Shown: in pieces, positions 6,572-18,608 of the stretch
Position numbering within the stretch: position 1 is the first letter of the stretch
Layout of the letters: each line of letters opens with the position of its first letter
NCBI GenBank assembly: GCA_049999765.1
Contig: JBNGIQ010008900.1
Location: forward strand, 97,409-120,720
DNA from: Phaeoceros laevis
Taxonomy: Eukaryota; Anthocerotophyta; Anthocerotopsida; Notothyladales
Direction of reading: 5' to 3'
DNA length: 23,312 bases
Program-made: the position numbers and the translations under genes
Notes under the pieces: generated by a model
What the model saw: the letters and a program-made list of their open reading frames with translations, nothing else
Databases searched by the model: none
What the model was told of the DNA's origin: nothing

Positions 6572-9500
6572 ATGTCACTTGCGGGTGCAACGGGGCTTGG
6601 TAGTGCAGAGGATATGTCGTCGTCCGACACGGCAGGTGCAGCCGAGTATGTGCCACTTGAAATTGTTGGCCGGATACAGGAGAAGGTCCTGGCTGTGAAA
6701 GCGTCGGCTCCGGAGCTCAGGGTCACCTCATTTCCAGTGGCACGCCATCGCTCCGACGGCCCTGTACGGAACTCTCCACTTGCAAGAGCCTGTTGTGTTG
6801 CACCTTGTTCGTCGGGTCATTGTCTGTTGCCTCACCTCTTGCATTATCGCAGACATAAGCTGACAAAGCTTGTCTTTTTGCAGCAGCTGAAGCCCGGAGC
6901 TACGGAGGTGTATGAGCAGCCTGCTGTGATCGATGGAGGGGTAGAGGAGATAGGTGTGGAGGGACTGGCAAAGTATGCGCAGCCTTTGCAGCGGAGGGAG
7001 AAGCTGCGCTCGTATTTTAGGAAATCTAGAGTTGCTTCGGATTTAGGGGGCGAAGAAGGAGCTGCTAGCAAGACCAAAGTACTAGAGAATTCTGCTGGAG
7101 GAACTCAGGATGGGGCTCCATCCAGCATGCCATCATCTGGTTCCGAAGCTGGACTTGGTTCAGGTGGGAGTAGAGACATTCTTGCGTCTTCCGAGATAGA
7201 GTTGGGAGCAGCCTTGCCAGATCCAGTGGAGCAGGCATTCAGAGATACGATTGCTCATAGTGGAGCTCGAGAAAAAAAGGGCATTTCTACTCGGAGGGTT
7301 TCGGACCTGCCAGAGGAACGGGTATTAAATCGGAAGTCAGATACGCACCTTCAAATTGACAGTGAAAACAGGACGGCCGTGCTCTCTATGACTGCTTCTG
7401 AAGTGGAAACTGCGCAAGCAGAGTTGAAAACCAGGTTACGGCCTGAGATATTGGAAATGTTGAGGAAAAGAGGCGAATCGAAAGAGAAGAAGATGAGGGA
7501 AGCCAAAGAATTGGGTGTCCATGAGCTTGAGGCATCCCACTCAACAGATGAGAGATCTGAGGGAACTGGTGCATCACGGGTTGTGGACACCGTTGCAACA
7601 CAAATCGATGATGACAAAGATGTGGGTGGTGAGAGCTCAGAGAGCCATACGCAGTCTTTATCTGGCTCTTGGACTTCCAGGGTTGAGGCCGTGAGATTGA
7701 TGAAGTTTGATTTGGAGGGGAGAGTGGTTAGCACTGAAGATGATGACTCTGCAAACCTTGGTGAGTATAAAAGGAAAGCTTGGCATTCTGCCCATTCTTG
7801 ATCAAGGTTATTCAGACATTTGTGCTGGTACCAGAGAACTTCCCTGCTGTGTGATGGTTTGCTCGCTCGGGTGCATGGTTGTGTGCTTGTCTGATTCCCG
7901 ACTCTCTTTTCTGGCAGACGCCATACGCAAATTGAAAGGAGATGCACTGAAAGTGGCCGAGCGCGATCTTCTAAGATCAGAGGGTGATCCTGCAGCATTC
8001 GGCTACTCTATCCTGGAAGCCACTGCACTTGCTCGCAGCACGGTCGGTGGTTTCAAGGCACCCAAGTAGATTCATTTTGTCATGCAAGGTGGTGAGCAGT
8101 AAGTGGTCCTTGAAACTTGCAGAAACCTGACAGTGGGGTATGCTTGATGCAGGTTCCTGGTCAAAGGACTGTTGCGATTCGACTTCTAGCTTCTGTTCTC
8201 AACAGAGCTGTAGATGGTTTACAATGCGAAGATGTTAGCAAGTGCCGAGTATCCCAGGAGTCAGTTGATTGGCAGGCCATCTGGGCTTACGCACTGGGTC
8301 CTGAGCCAGAAATTGCTCTCACTTTGAGGCTTGCAATGGATGACACACATACGACAGTGGTCTCTGTTTGTGCTAAAGCGTTGCAGGCCCTGCTGAGCTG
8401 CTCAGCAAATGAAAGTTTTTTTGATGTACAAGAGGTAATTATCTTCACTAATTGAGCTAACAGATTTTCTTTGTGGCTTGCTCTTGACCAAGGTGGTAGG
8501 CATTTCTTTTTGCAGTCCTTTTGGCCTGGGGATAGGCCGTTGTACACTGCACCTGTCTTCCGAAGGCAAACCAAGCAGGATGAAGGTTTCATTGGCGGTG
8601 GTCGATGGAAGTACAATGTCAAGGCAACTGAAATGCTTGTGGAAATAAAGACTGACGGTGAAAGTCAGACAGTTGGAGATGACGCCACAGTTGCCAGCAA
8701 AGATGTTGCTGCTGGTCTTATCCGAATGGGAATCCTGCCCAGGATACGGTTCATTCTGGAGGTATTTTAGTTTGAATGTCTAGCGGGTGGTTAAGCTGTG
8801 TGGTAAACCTCGCTTGTATTCTGAATCTTATCCCTGAGGTGAACTGCCTCAGGTCTGGGTTTGTAAATCCTTCGTTGCAGACAAGTGTTCACCCCAACTT
8901 TTGCAGCTTTGATTTATCACTTGCTACAAACGCAGGTGGAGAAAAATGTGGCAGCTGAAGAAGCCTTGCTGGATGTTGTCATATCACTAGCTCGTCATTC
9001 ACCTGCAGGCGCAGTGGCTGTCTTGAATTGTCCAAGGTTGATGGACACAATTATTCAGCAGTTTCTAGCAAGTGACGAAAACATGGTGATTGGTATCCGG
9101 CCTGTTCATACAAAAGCTATACGTCTACTTAAGGTGCATTTGAAAGGGCCCCAAACCATGTTGTTGCATCGGCCATTCTTTTGAGGGAGAGCTTAGTTCC
9201 AAAGTGCCTCTGTGACGTTGTTGTCCCCATTACTTGGTTGTTCTTGTGCAGGTACTTAGCCAAACAAGTTTGGCCAACTGTGTTAGGTTTGCACAGTCGG
9301 GGGCTCTGCAAGTTGCTCAAACTGAACTATTTCACCAGGCTTATCTTCTGCCAACCCGGTCTAGGGTCAGCCAGGAGTATCTTCGGGGATTGTGCACAAC
9401 ACTGGTTGAGGCTCTTCGCCTGTGGAGGGTGTGCATCGCATATGGAATTGGGATATTTTTGTTTCCTGATTTCTATCCTGCGCTTTGCTTTTGGCTAGCT

Positions 9501-12349
9501 CCCTTTGCGGAAGAAGAGCTCAGCAGCAAGAAAAACTCTGAAGCTTTTTGTCTCACTCAGGAGTCCTTCAGTTTACTGGAGAGACTGGCACGGACTCTTG
9601 TTACCATGCATCCAAATGGGGAGGCAACAGAGATTGATGAAAACTGTATGCACACAAACTGGTCCTGGGCAGTTGCTGTGCCATTGGTTAAGACAGCTCT
9701 GGAATGGTTATCCGCTGACTCATTGTCAGCCCTTGTTGCTCACCTGCTAAAGCAGGGAGTTCAATCTGACAAGCATAGTTCTGGGGAATTTCTAATTCAT
9801 GGCAGAAGTAAGAACCTGATTGGGTCGCTTGCAGCGGTGCTGCACTTTTTGTCCACAATCTGTGACAGAATATTACCTCTGGAAGATGGTAATGCGTTTC
9901 AGACTGCTTCTATATCACGGAGTTCTCCTGCTCCCTGGCTGCCAAATTTTGTCCCTGAAATTGGATTGGCAATAGTTAACGGCAATTTGCTGACCTTTGT
10001 TGACGTAGATGCTTCTGAGCAGACCCTTAAGGCAGGACGCTCATTGGCCCAGGTTTTGTTAGGCATGCGGTTGGAATCTGACTATGAGACTTCAGCGGCA
10101 GCAACGAACTGCATACATGGTATTGTACGCCTTGTTACTGTGGTTGATAACCTGATCCGACATGCAAAAGCACAAGTGTCCTCACCACACTCTGTCGCAG
10201 GCTCTCAGTCTAGAGCACATGTTGTATTGGGTACTGGACTTGTTGCATGTGGTAAAGATGACTTGAGACACCTGCTGGCCTACTTTGGGAATGAGGTGAT
10301 CTTGAATCAAGAAGTTGTGCACTCCATTGACCTTAGTAGCCGAGGAGGCCCGGCCCCTGGTGTGGGACTGGGTTGGGGATGCGTTGGTGGAGGTACTTGG
10401 TCAAAGCAATATTTATCAGCCAAGATGACTGCCAGTTTGGTTTTGGATCTTCTTCGGCTAACGGATCTGAGGTTGGGAGGCAATCAGTTGGAAGTCAGGT
10501 TATTGAATCAAGTATTTGAAAATACACAAGGAAGGATTTTGTCACAATCACAATTTCGTCATGATGAGCAGAACTGGAGATTCCAGGTTGGTATGGGCAT
10601 TGCTGCAGTTGCTGGGCCAGGTGAAGGAGACATAGTGAAGTCTGTTCTTTCTACTGTCTTGCTAGACGCAACAGCCTTCGCAACCATATCAGAGAACGTT
10701 CTTCTGGCTTTGAAGCTGTGGCGGAATCTCAAAAACATTGACGGTGATGCAGGTCAAACAGACGTCTCCTTAGAACTGGATGTTAGTGACATCAGCAAGT
10801 CCCTACTTAATCATTTTAGCGATACTTGGTTGGCAGAAAAATCAGGAAAGAACAGGATAGCTTCTTCAAAACATGCACAGAGTAAGAAGGGAACGGCCTC
10901 CCAGCTGGCAAGAATAGATGAAGACACCAGCACGTCCACTGAAGAGTTCAAGAGTAAGCTTGGAAGAGAATGGAGTGGACAGAGGTTACCTCTCCCAGCT
11001 CACTGGTTCCTTAGCCCTCTCGCTACTGATATTGGCCATGTGCGTGAACAGACAAATTCAGACCACGATGAGACAAATAATTTGGAAAATGGTAGCACGT
11101 TGGCGGAAACTACATTGCAATTACAAAAGGTTGTGATAGCTGGGCTTTTTTTCCTTCTTGGTGTGGAAGGGATGACAGAGAAAGTCTCTCCATCATCTAT
11201 TGCTGGAGTTTCTCACGCTTCTTTGGGTCGGAAGGTCCATGCGCTTTCTACAGTCTTTGTCTTGGGAGGTGATACCTTCCTATCAAGATCTGCCCGAGAT
11301 CTTATTCGCACATTGCAAGAAATGTATGGCCAACAACTTGATGGTTCTTTATTGGGACACAAGAAGAGTTTTAACAGTGTCTTGTCGGTCAAGCCTCCAG
11401 CCAATCAGGGGCTGCTTGATTTCAATGACATAGATGCCGGCTATGTTCAGTTTGCTGAAAGTTTGGCCCAGGCCTTTTCAGCCGACTCTTATGGAGATAT
11501 TGTCTTTGCTCGTCAAGTCTCTATATACTTGCGCCGAGATATTCCGGACTCTATTAGGATTGCAGTATGGCAGATTTTGGCTGAAGCACAGATCCTGCAT
11601 CTCCTTCCACCATTTGAACAAAATTGCAGCCATCAAGCTGCGTATTTGTATCCTCCAGAGGTATCTGCAGTGGAGATTATTGATCAGTTTGACTTTTGGA
11701 ATATTGTTATGATTGTTTGCTAAGCAAAAGTCACAGAAGGCATCCGATAATTGTGAAAATGTGGACTTTCTGGTTGCAGAGGAACGAGAAAATATTGGAC
11801 GCATATCACTCAGCATGGACTGCTGGATTGCTGGATAAGGCAGCTGCGCTTGGCTCCATGAGTTTCTTCTTGGTGCTGCATCATGTTGCAGAATATGTCT
11901 TTGGAGTGGATGCAAACACGTCGGAGGGCATTGAGATGAAGAAGAAAGCGGCAAAATCTTTACTCCGCAGTGCTGCACGGAAGCCAAAACAGCTGGTGAG
12001 TCTTACAACTGGTGCCGTACTTAGGTCGATGGCCATATTTGTGTCTGAGCTTGGATATGACCTCCACTCTCCCTTAGCTCCGTCAAGAGCTGTCCATGAC
12101 TTTCTTGTGTAGGTGCATGCTGCAACATCCCAGAAAGTGAAAACTAGAAGTGATGCTGTTTTTGGTGATGGCACGGTCTTATCTGTTTACTCACTTGCCT
12201 GTTGGGGGATTCAGAGCATGCTTCAACAACTGGTTTCCTACAATGCTGTGGATACTACAGAAAGATGGTTATTTCTCTCCGAGGCTGCTGCTGGTGATAA
12301 GATTCTATTGGCTCAACTAGCGAGCCTCAAGAATCCACATTCTCGATAG
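6572..12349 (+). CDS. IYO: MINIYO / RPAP1-like RNA polymerase II-associated protein
   Basis: RPAP1/IYO helps RNA polymerase II assembly and nuclear entry; in plants IYO promotes transcription during cell differentiation. Exons (all GT-AG): 6572-6763, 6884-7760, 7918-8042, 8153-8434, 8516-8761, 8936-9133, 9252-11660, 11780-11995, 12113-12349. They give about 1593 residues, near the size of angiosperm IYO (roughly 1.4-1.6 thousand). Family marks: FPVARHRSDGP near residues 54-64; an RPAP1 N-type region about 215-262 (MTASEVETAQAELKTRLRPE); an RPAP1 C-type region about 327-420 (WTSRVEAVRLMKFDLEG, then RSEGDPAAFGY and PGQR); DVAAGLIRMGILPRI; and SRGGPAPGVGLGWG in the long seventh exon. I chose ATG 6572 because it is the first in frame; 6614 is an alternative. 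The third intron's donor (GTCGGT) is weak but gives the best family match. No break is seen. Confidence 0.9.
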
Positions 12350-14975
12350 TTTCTGTTGCTGGTATCAGCCCTTTCTAGTGCGCCGAATTGTGTAATGTAG
12401 CTTTATCTCCTTGGAGTGTATGTTACGCTAAATCAGCAGGAATATTACGTAGCATATCTTACGGCACACCTTGATATGACTGTTCGGGTTATGTGGTGGC
12501 AAGCTTGCTCTCAGTTTTTTGTTTATCTGAGAAGGTATTGTTCGGCAACCTGGACCAAATTCGTGTCTCACAGGCAAGTGGTCGTTCAGAGTCTTGACCA
12601 TTCATTTACTGCCTCGCTGAAAGGAACACCCCGACCTGCTGGCCAGCTTCTGGTAATGTGCATCCGGTGTCTTTGGCTGTTTATCTGTTGCTGCTGCTGC
12701 CTTGAAGGTGCAGACCTCTGACAGGTTTCTTTGCTGGGTCCAAGGTGGAAGCCTATGCTGCGGCGTTTTTACTTTATGTTGCCACAGGCAGGACCAACGT
12801 TTCAGTTCGGCAGACTAGAAAGGAAGGCTGGGAAGCTTTGCAACCAGAATCAGGATGGATCGACAGCAAGCTGCACAACTAGCTGAAATTTGAAAGAATT
12901 TTGGATGTGCGACAGTTGTCTTTGATGTGTTATCTGAGCAGAGGTTGTAGACTTAATGCTTGTAGCAGACTTTGAGGAGGTTCAAGAGGCAAGGCTTTAA
13001 AGTTGTGAGGCTTATCCAATGCCGAGTGAGGTGGTCCAAACATTCAACTGGGAGCTCTCCAAGCATGCGCCATGCAGTCCAAGGGGTTGGACGATCCACC
13101 AAAGTATAGGAACCTATGGAGAAGCTTAATGGAGAGCTATCTGCTATCTGCTATGTGGATGTCATTGTCTTTAACACCTTGGTTAGGAGGTTAGGAGGGT
13201 TGGGGAGGATGACGACGCATACACTCTGTTGACAGGTAGTCCAACTGTAATGTTGAACGGAATGCCATGCATGCAGCATGGTTCAGTTGCGTGATGGGAG
13301 AAGCTTTTCAACTGTCAGACAAAAGGCAAGAGTTCAGACATACCAATTACCGCTCTCGAAGCATGTGCCGGAGAAACATGGTGTTCCTGAGGCTTCCATA
13401 GAACGAGTGATCTTGGAAGGGCTGAAATGTAAATTGTACGAGCCTGTCAATTGGGAGGGCAGGGGTGCCAGACGCTGACTGGGATCTTAAGGGTTTAGGG
13501 ATGCCAGCATAGCATCCCGAGCCTTTTAGTCATGCCTTCTTGTACATGATGCGGAGAGAGAGAGAAAGAGACAATAATTTTGCGTGCTTGGCCTTGTATC
13601 CTGGAGAAAGCGATGGAGAGTTGCAAATGCAATGTAGCCTCGAGTGTACGACGCTCGGGACGTATGCAGTTTGCTATAACTGTGGAGTGTCCACCTCCTA
13701 AGTCGAAGCCTACTAGTAAGCGGAATCTCATGCTGACAAAGGACAATGAAGGGCGCTAGTAACGTGTGTTCCGGCCCAAGTATATCTCAAGGTGACATGT
13801 GCGTGCATAAGGGAGAAAGAAAGCATATATAGTGAGTGCATGCATGCTGCATGGGGCATGTAACCGCACATTTAGATATAGCATGTGCATGTATCATATG
13901 ATATTTTGGAACCCACATGTATCATATGATGTTTTCGATAGCCAGCTTCCAATCACTCTGGAATCCCCTATCGCGATAAGAGTGGTACCCCTGTAACACT
14001 TCAATTCCCTAAATATTACAATGCAACTTTATGCAAGATTTTGAATATTGTGCAGGCAGCAAAAATCATGTTGTCTCATGTATGGAGGCCAAGGGCCAGT
14101 GTCTTGGTCAACTCTTAGTTGCCAAAGCCTAAAATATGAAAGCAGGAATATCTTCATCAGATTCATGCACATTTGGATGTGTGTTGTTCTTGTGAATTTC
14201 GCTAGACTCCCCATAAAAGTGGGTATTGCATGACATTGTTAGGTTTGTGTATCTTCTACACAAGTGCAGCAGACTGTAACACGCCCAATTTTTCCATTTT
14301 TGCTTTCGCTAGGTTGTTTTTGGGATTCTAATTGAGGTTTGAGTTCAAGTGCAAGAGTGCAACCATATGAGGCACTACCACTATGATGTGTGGCAGCACG
14401 ACATGAGTCTTCACCACTAGGATATGTCCTTGTGGACCATCATATCATTAATGATAGCACATGTCATTTTATATTGACCCATTATATGAGTATACTTTGT
14501 GTCTATAAACATGTCTTAATCTCTATTAGTGGATCAATCTTCTATAGTATTTCAGATCTTATTGTAAGGACACTTGGAGGGGACTCTGATTCCTAGGATT
14601 TTCACTATGTGAGAATCCTTGCCAGGCTTATGCATGTAATGGTAGAGAACGCCATGTACCCAATGCACTTTTTACTCTTGGCCATAGTAGTTTGAATCTA
14701 TATACATTGCAAGCATAAAGGAAAGAAAAGAATATTTTTGCCGTGTGGTAGCAAGCCTGGTGTAGTGGCATATATGAAAAGGACTTCAATGCTACATTGA
14801 ATGTTGAGCTCCTCTAAAAAATGCTCTAATTTTTTTTTCCTAAGTAGTGGTAAAGGAAAAGAAAGGAAAAATCACACTCTCATGATAGTAAAAATCACAC
14901 GATAAAGCAAGGTTACAACTTACCAGGGTAATTTTACAGCTGGAATGAAATTCTATTCCTTGTGATTCGGCGGTG
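12350..14975. other. IYO 3' region and intergenic DNA
   Basis: The first part should hold the IYO 3' UTR. A + frame at 12416-12721 and one at 13278-13478 have no recognisable domain and lack family support. CATGTATCATATGAT occurs at 13888-13902 and 13916-13930 (period 28). A GA-rich tract is at 13552-13571. The stretch from about 13800 is AT-rich and featureless. Confidence 0.45.
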
Positions 14976-15010
14976 GCCAATCAGTTCGGATTTAAATCAC
15001 CTCCTATAAA
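14976..15010 (+). promoter_or_regulatory. Possible CCAAT and TATA elements of SRRM1
   Basis: A CCAAT motif near 14977 and a CTATAAAG motif at 15004-15011 lie about 250 bases upstream of the SRRM1 ATG. Spacing is plausible for a core promoter with a leader of about 200 bases. Both motifs are short and could be fortuitous. Confidence 0.25.
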
Positions 15011-15263
15011 GCAAGTTTTATCACCTTGGAGCATCCTGGCTCACCCGCTCACTGAGAGCCTCACTCCCCTCGCAGCAAGACCTAACCATCGAGTCGACTT
15101 GGTGAAATGGAAATGTGGTGACTTGCAAGAGACTGCGATGGGGTCGAACTGCCTCGAGCCTCATTCATCCATGGTGCCAGTGGCGTCTCTGTACTACCTG
15201 CTCCCTGTCTAGGAGGAGCTTGTTGCAACCAGCCTCTCCGCGCTTGCGTGTGTGCCTGTAGCC

Positions 15264-18200
15264 ATGTCGGGCGGCTTCTTCCGCGTGAGTGTCCGTTGAA
15301 GGAGAGCTGCTGGGTTCTTGTATACCCTCCCGCCACGGTTGCAGGGTTCGGGGGCTGAGGTTGTGTATTGTGCTTATGCAGGGCACGTCCGCGGAGCAGG
15401 ACACCCGTTTCTCCAACAAGATGGCGAAGCTGCTGAAAACGCAGAAATTTGCGCCGGAGCTGGATCAATTGGTGAGTTACTCCAATCAACCCAGTTCTGG
15501 CTGTGTGCTGCAAAAGTGGGGCACAGTCAGCAGTGAGCTTGGCCCAAGGCTTTGCATTGTGTTTCCTGCAGGTAGACATCGGCAAGGTGCAAATGGATGT
15601 CATCAAGCCATGGATTGCCACCAGAGTCACTGAACTGCTGGGGTTTGAAGACGAGGTCCTCATCAACTTTATTTACGGCCTGCTGGATGGCAAGGTTGGA
15701 CTGAAGCACCGGCCGCTACGTGTTTCTCCAAGTTTTGGCAGTTGTGTTTTATATGTTGCTCGGGTGATGCCATTTGACAGGCATTCTTCTGGGCAGGATG
15801 TGGACGGAAAGGGTATTCAGATTCAGCTTACCGGTTTCATGGAGAAAAACACTGGGCGGTTTATGAAGGAGCTTTGGGGGCTTCTGACCAGTGCGCAAAG
15901 TAATCAAAGTGGTATTCCTCAGCAGTTCCTTGATGCTAAGGCGGAAGAAACAAAGAAGAAAAAGGTCAATCAGAGCCCTTGATACTCATTAGTTTCACGG
16001 CTGAACCCTTCTTGATGTGAAGGCATGGGCTGCTTACCAATTTGTGTATGGTGGGGAACTCCGTGCCATGGGTTTTACAGGAGGAAGATGGTTGCATAGT
16101 ACCTAATTGATCTCTTCCCAGGATCTTATTTTCTGTAGCTGTGGGGGCAGGACATTTAGTTTATGTGTTCTTCTTTGCAGGAAGAAGAGCAGCGCATTCT
16201 GTCTGAAGTGCGAAAAAGAGAGGAGCAAGACAAAGAATCTGACCTTGAACGGCAGGGCAAGGTGCAGTTTCCCTTCTGGCATCACAACCATATGCTTCCC
16301 TCTTGACACCGACTGGCCTATCTTCACAATTTGTTATCTTGTCTCACTTGCAGAATGCCACTACAGAGACTGTGCCTAAGCTTGAGCTTGTGGCATCTCC
16401 CCCACAAGATGGTGAGAAGAAGACATCGGAAACACCAAATGAACCACAATCTGGAGCTCGGAATGGGTAAGCGGTTTACTAGCTTGGATGTCCTGGTTCT
16501 GTTCTTTGATTGGCAGGATGGTGGTTGATTGTCATGTTAACTGGTGGCAACGTGATACACTTTTCTGTTTCCATCTGTTGGATTAGTAGGTCAGGTATAT
16601 GCACTGAAAAATCTTTGACTCTATGACTGTTGCACCTGGTTTAGATCCCCAGTGATTCGGCGTGCCCGTTCCAGGAGCAACTCTCGAACACCTCCAAGGA
16701 GAAGGCATTCAGTGTCACCGCACAGGCGTGCAAGATCACCTCGAGCAGTTCGGTCCCCTCCGAGGCGGAGGCGATCTCCTGTGTACTCACGATCACCGCC
16801 TCGTCGCAGGAAATCACCACCCAGCCGCTCCCAACAATTTCGGAGGTCCCCAATCCGTGCCCGGAGAAGGTCTCCTTTGCCCTCACGTTCTCCACCACGT
16901 CGTCGCCTTGGCCGCTCTCGTTCTCCTCGGCGACGACGGTCTCCTAGTGCTTCACCTTCACCTTCACCTCTAAGGGTGCATAAGAGGTATTGTATCAAAC
17001 TACCTTGATGTTTGCAGCTTTCTTGTGGTTTTGCAAGATTATGTATGTGCTCCTAACAGCAGTACACAATTGGTTCCGTTTTCTTTACAGTTTGAGCAGA
17101 AGCCCTCCTCGTGCAGCACGAAAAAGCCCAATCAGGAGTCCTGCCCGACCTCGTGCCCGAGGTCGGAGAAGTCCAAGTAGAAGCCCGCCTCGTCTTCGTA
17201 CACGGCGGAGGAGTCCAAGCAGGAGCCCTCCTCTCCCTCTCCGAGCACGAAGGCGGAGTCCAAGCAGGAGCCCAGTGCCCCTTCCTGCTCGTGCAAGGAG
17301 GAGAAGTCCAAGCAGAAGCCCACCACCTCCACTACCGCCTCAGGCTGCTGCTTATGCAAGGAGGAGAAGTCCAAGCAGAAGCCCCCCACTTGCTCAACCT
17401 CACCGCCCAAGGAGGAGGAGTCCGAGCACAAGCCCTTTACCCCGAGCAAGGAGGAGTTTAAGCAGAGAACCGGTTCGGCCAAATGGAGGCTTGGATGTGA
17501 GACGAGAGCAAGCCCGGGAAAGGTTAGAAATCTGGTTTTTGATATTCTAATTGGTTGGGTGGATGCATTGTCACCTCTGTCTCTGATGTTTATCATGGAC
17601 TGCCTTGCATTTGGCAGATCTGAACGCACTGAGCGGAGAGATGCACATGAGCAGCGCCCTGCAGATAAACGGGAACAGGAGCGGGTCCGGGTGCTAGAAA
17701 AGCCAGATCAAGAACGTGGTTCTAAGGTGTATCCTGAACAGCCAGAGCAAGAGCAAGCTGGTGCAAGAGTGACTTTGGATAAGCCAGTGGAAGCAGGGAA
17801 TGCCCCTAAAGGAACTCAAGAGCGACCTAATCAGGAAAGGAACTCAAGGGCTCACACAGAGAAACCAGAGCATGAACAAGGTACATTGTCAAGGGGTCCT
17901 GTCGGGAGGGTTGATCAGGATCGTAGTGGTTTGCGGAGATCAGACCAGGATCGAAGCAGTTCTAGGAAGCAGCTAGATCCTGAAACCATAAAAAGATCAA
18001 GGTCTGTCTCACCTAGTAGAGGTGATGGAACAGATGGAAGAGGACAGCATATTAGAAAATCGAATGACGTCCATCCACCCAGTACTCCCAATCATGCTGT
18101 TGTAGAAGATGACAAGGGGACTGGCGAGAGCAAACCTGAACATTCTGGTGAACATGTGGATTCTGATGGTAGTGACTTACAGGCAGGGAAAGGAGAAGCA

Positions 18201-18608
18201 GCAGTACAGAATATGAAGGCTCCTAAGATTCCCAAGGCCCGGGACATTACGAAGGATGAAAAGGATGAGAGCATGTCCCCCAAATCGAGTGAGGACAGGA
18301 AGGAGTCCAAGAGGCGTAAAAGAGAAGAGAAACGAATCCGGAAGGATGAGAAGCGTAAAAAACGGGAGGAAAAACACAAGCGGAAGGAAGGAAAACGTGC
18401 AGCCAGAGCTGCAGCCAAACTCGTGGAGGCAAAAGGTGAAGAGAAAGATACTGAATGGCCTTCTGGGAAAGATGTGTGTGAAGGTTCAGATGGTGGAGAG
18501 CAGAGCGAGGATGATGATGTGGAGTCAGAGCAGAAACGGTTGCGTATAGAAAATGATCTCAGGAAGAAGGCGCTTGATTCGTTGAGGGCTAAGAAGGCAG
18601 TTCCATGA
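15264..18608 (+). CDS. SRRM1: SRRM1-like splicing coactivator (PWI domain, SR repeats)
   Basis: SRRM1 (SRm160) is a nuclear splicing coactivator that bridges SR proteins and snRNPs; its PWI domain binds nucleic acid. Exons: 15264-15284, 15382-15471, 15572-15694, 15797-15964, 16181-16261, 16354-16466, 16645-16986, 17091-17522, 17618-18608. All introns are GT-AG, 92-216 bases, and the total is about 786 residues. The start MSGGFFR joins GTSAEQDTRFSNK, the family's N-terminal signature. The PWI domain spans about 38-134, with the PWI tripeptide at 50-52 (KPWIATRVTELLGFEDE). Two arginine/serine exons follow (about 199-457, many RRRSPSRSP units), then a charged region of about 330 residues rich in K, E, R and D, with a KRRKREEKRIRKDEKRKK-type basic stretch that probably includes nuclear localisation signals. 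The ATG sits in GCCATGT. The gene appears intact. Confidence 0.92.
17100..17470 (+). repeat. Coding tandem repeats of the SR domain
   Basis: The phrase AGGAGGAGAAGTCCAAGCAG and close variants recur about every 50-60 bases within the eighth SRRM1 exon, encoding ARRRSPSRSP plus a short proline-rich linker. At least five units are recognisable. The purine-rich core resembles GA-rich exonic splicing enhancers. Confidence 0.7.

Noticed and set aside
7351-7998. 215-codon minus-strand frame
   Set aside because: It is a shadow of the second and third IYO exons, with no domain of its own.
11478-11987. 169-codon minus-strand frame
   Set aside because: It is antisense to conserved IYO coding sequence.
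12416-12721. 101-codon + frame just past IYO, considered as an extra IYO exon
   Set aside because: The IYO frame ends naturally at 12349 with a C-terminus comparable to other plant family members. This frame has no family motif.
13278-13478. 66-codon + frame (MVQLRDGRSFS...)
   Set aside because: Codon pattern and context give no support. It could be part of a long IYO 3' UTR.
14274-14950. TGTAACACGCCC start as a possible solo LTR
   Set aside because: I found no matching end with CA and no flanking target-site duplication.
15082-15666. 194-codon minus-strand frame across the start of SRRM1
   Set aside because: It is antisense to the well-supported first three SRRM1 exons and has no family resemblance.
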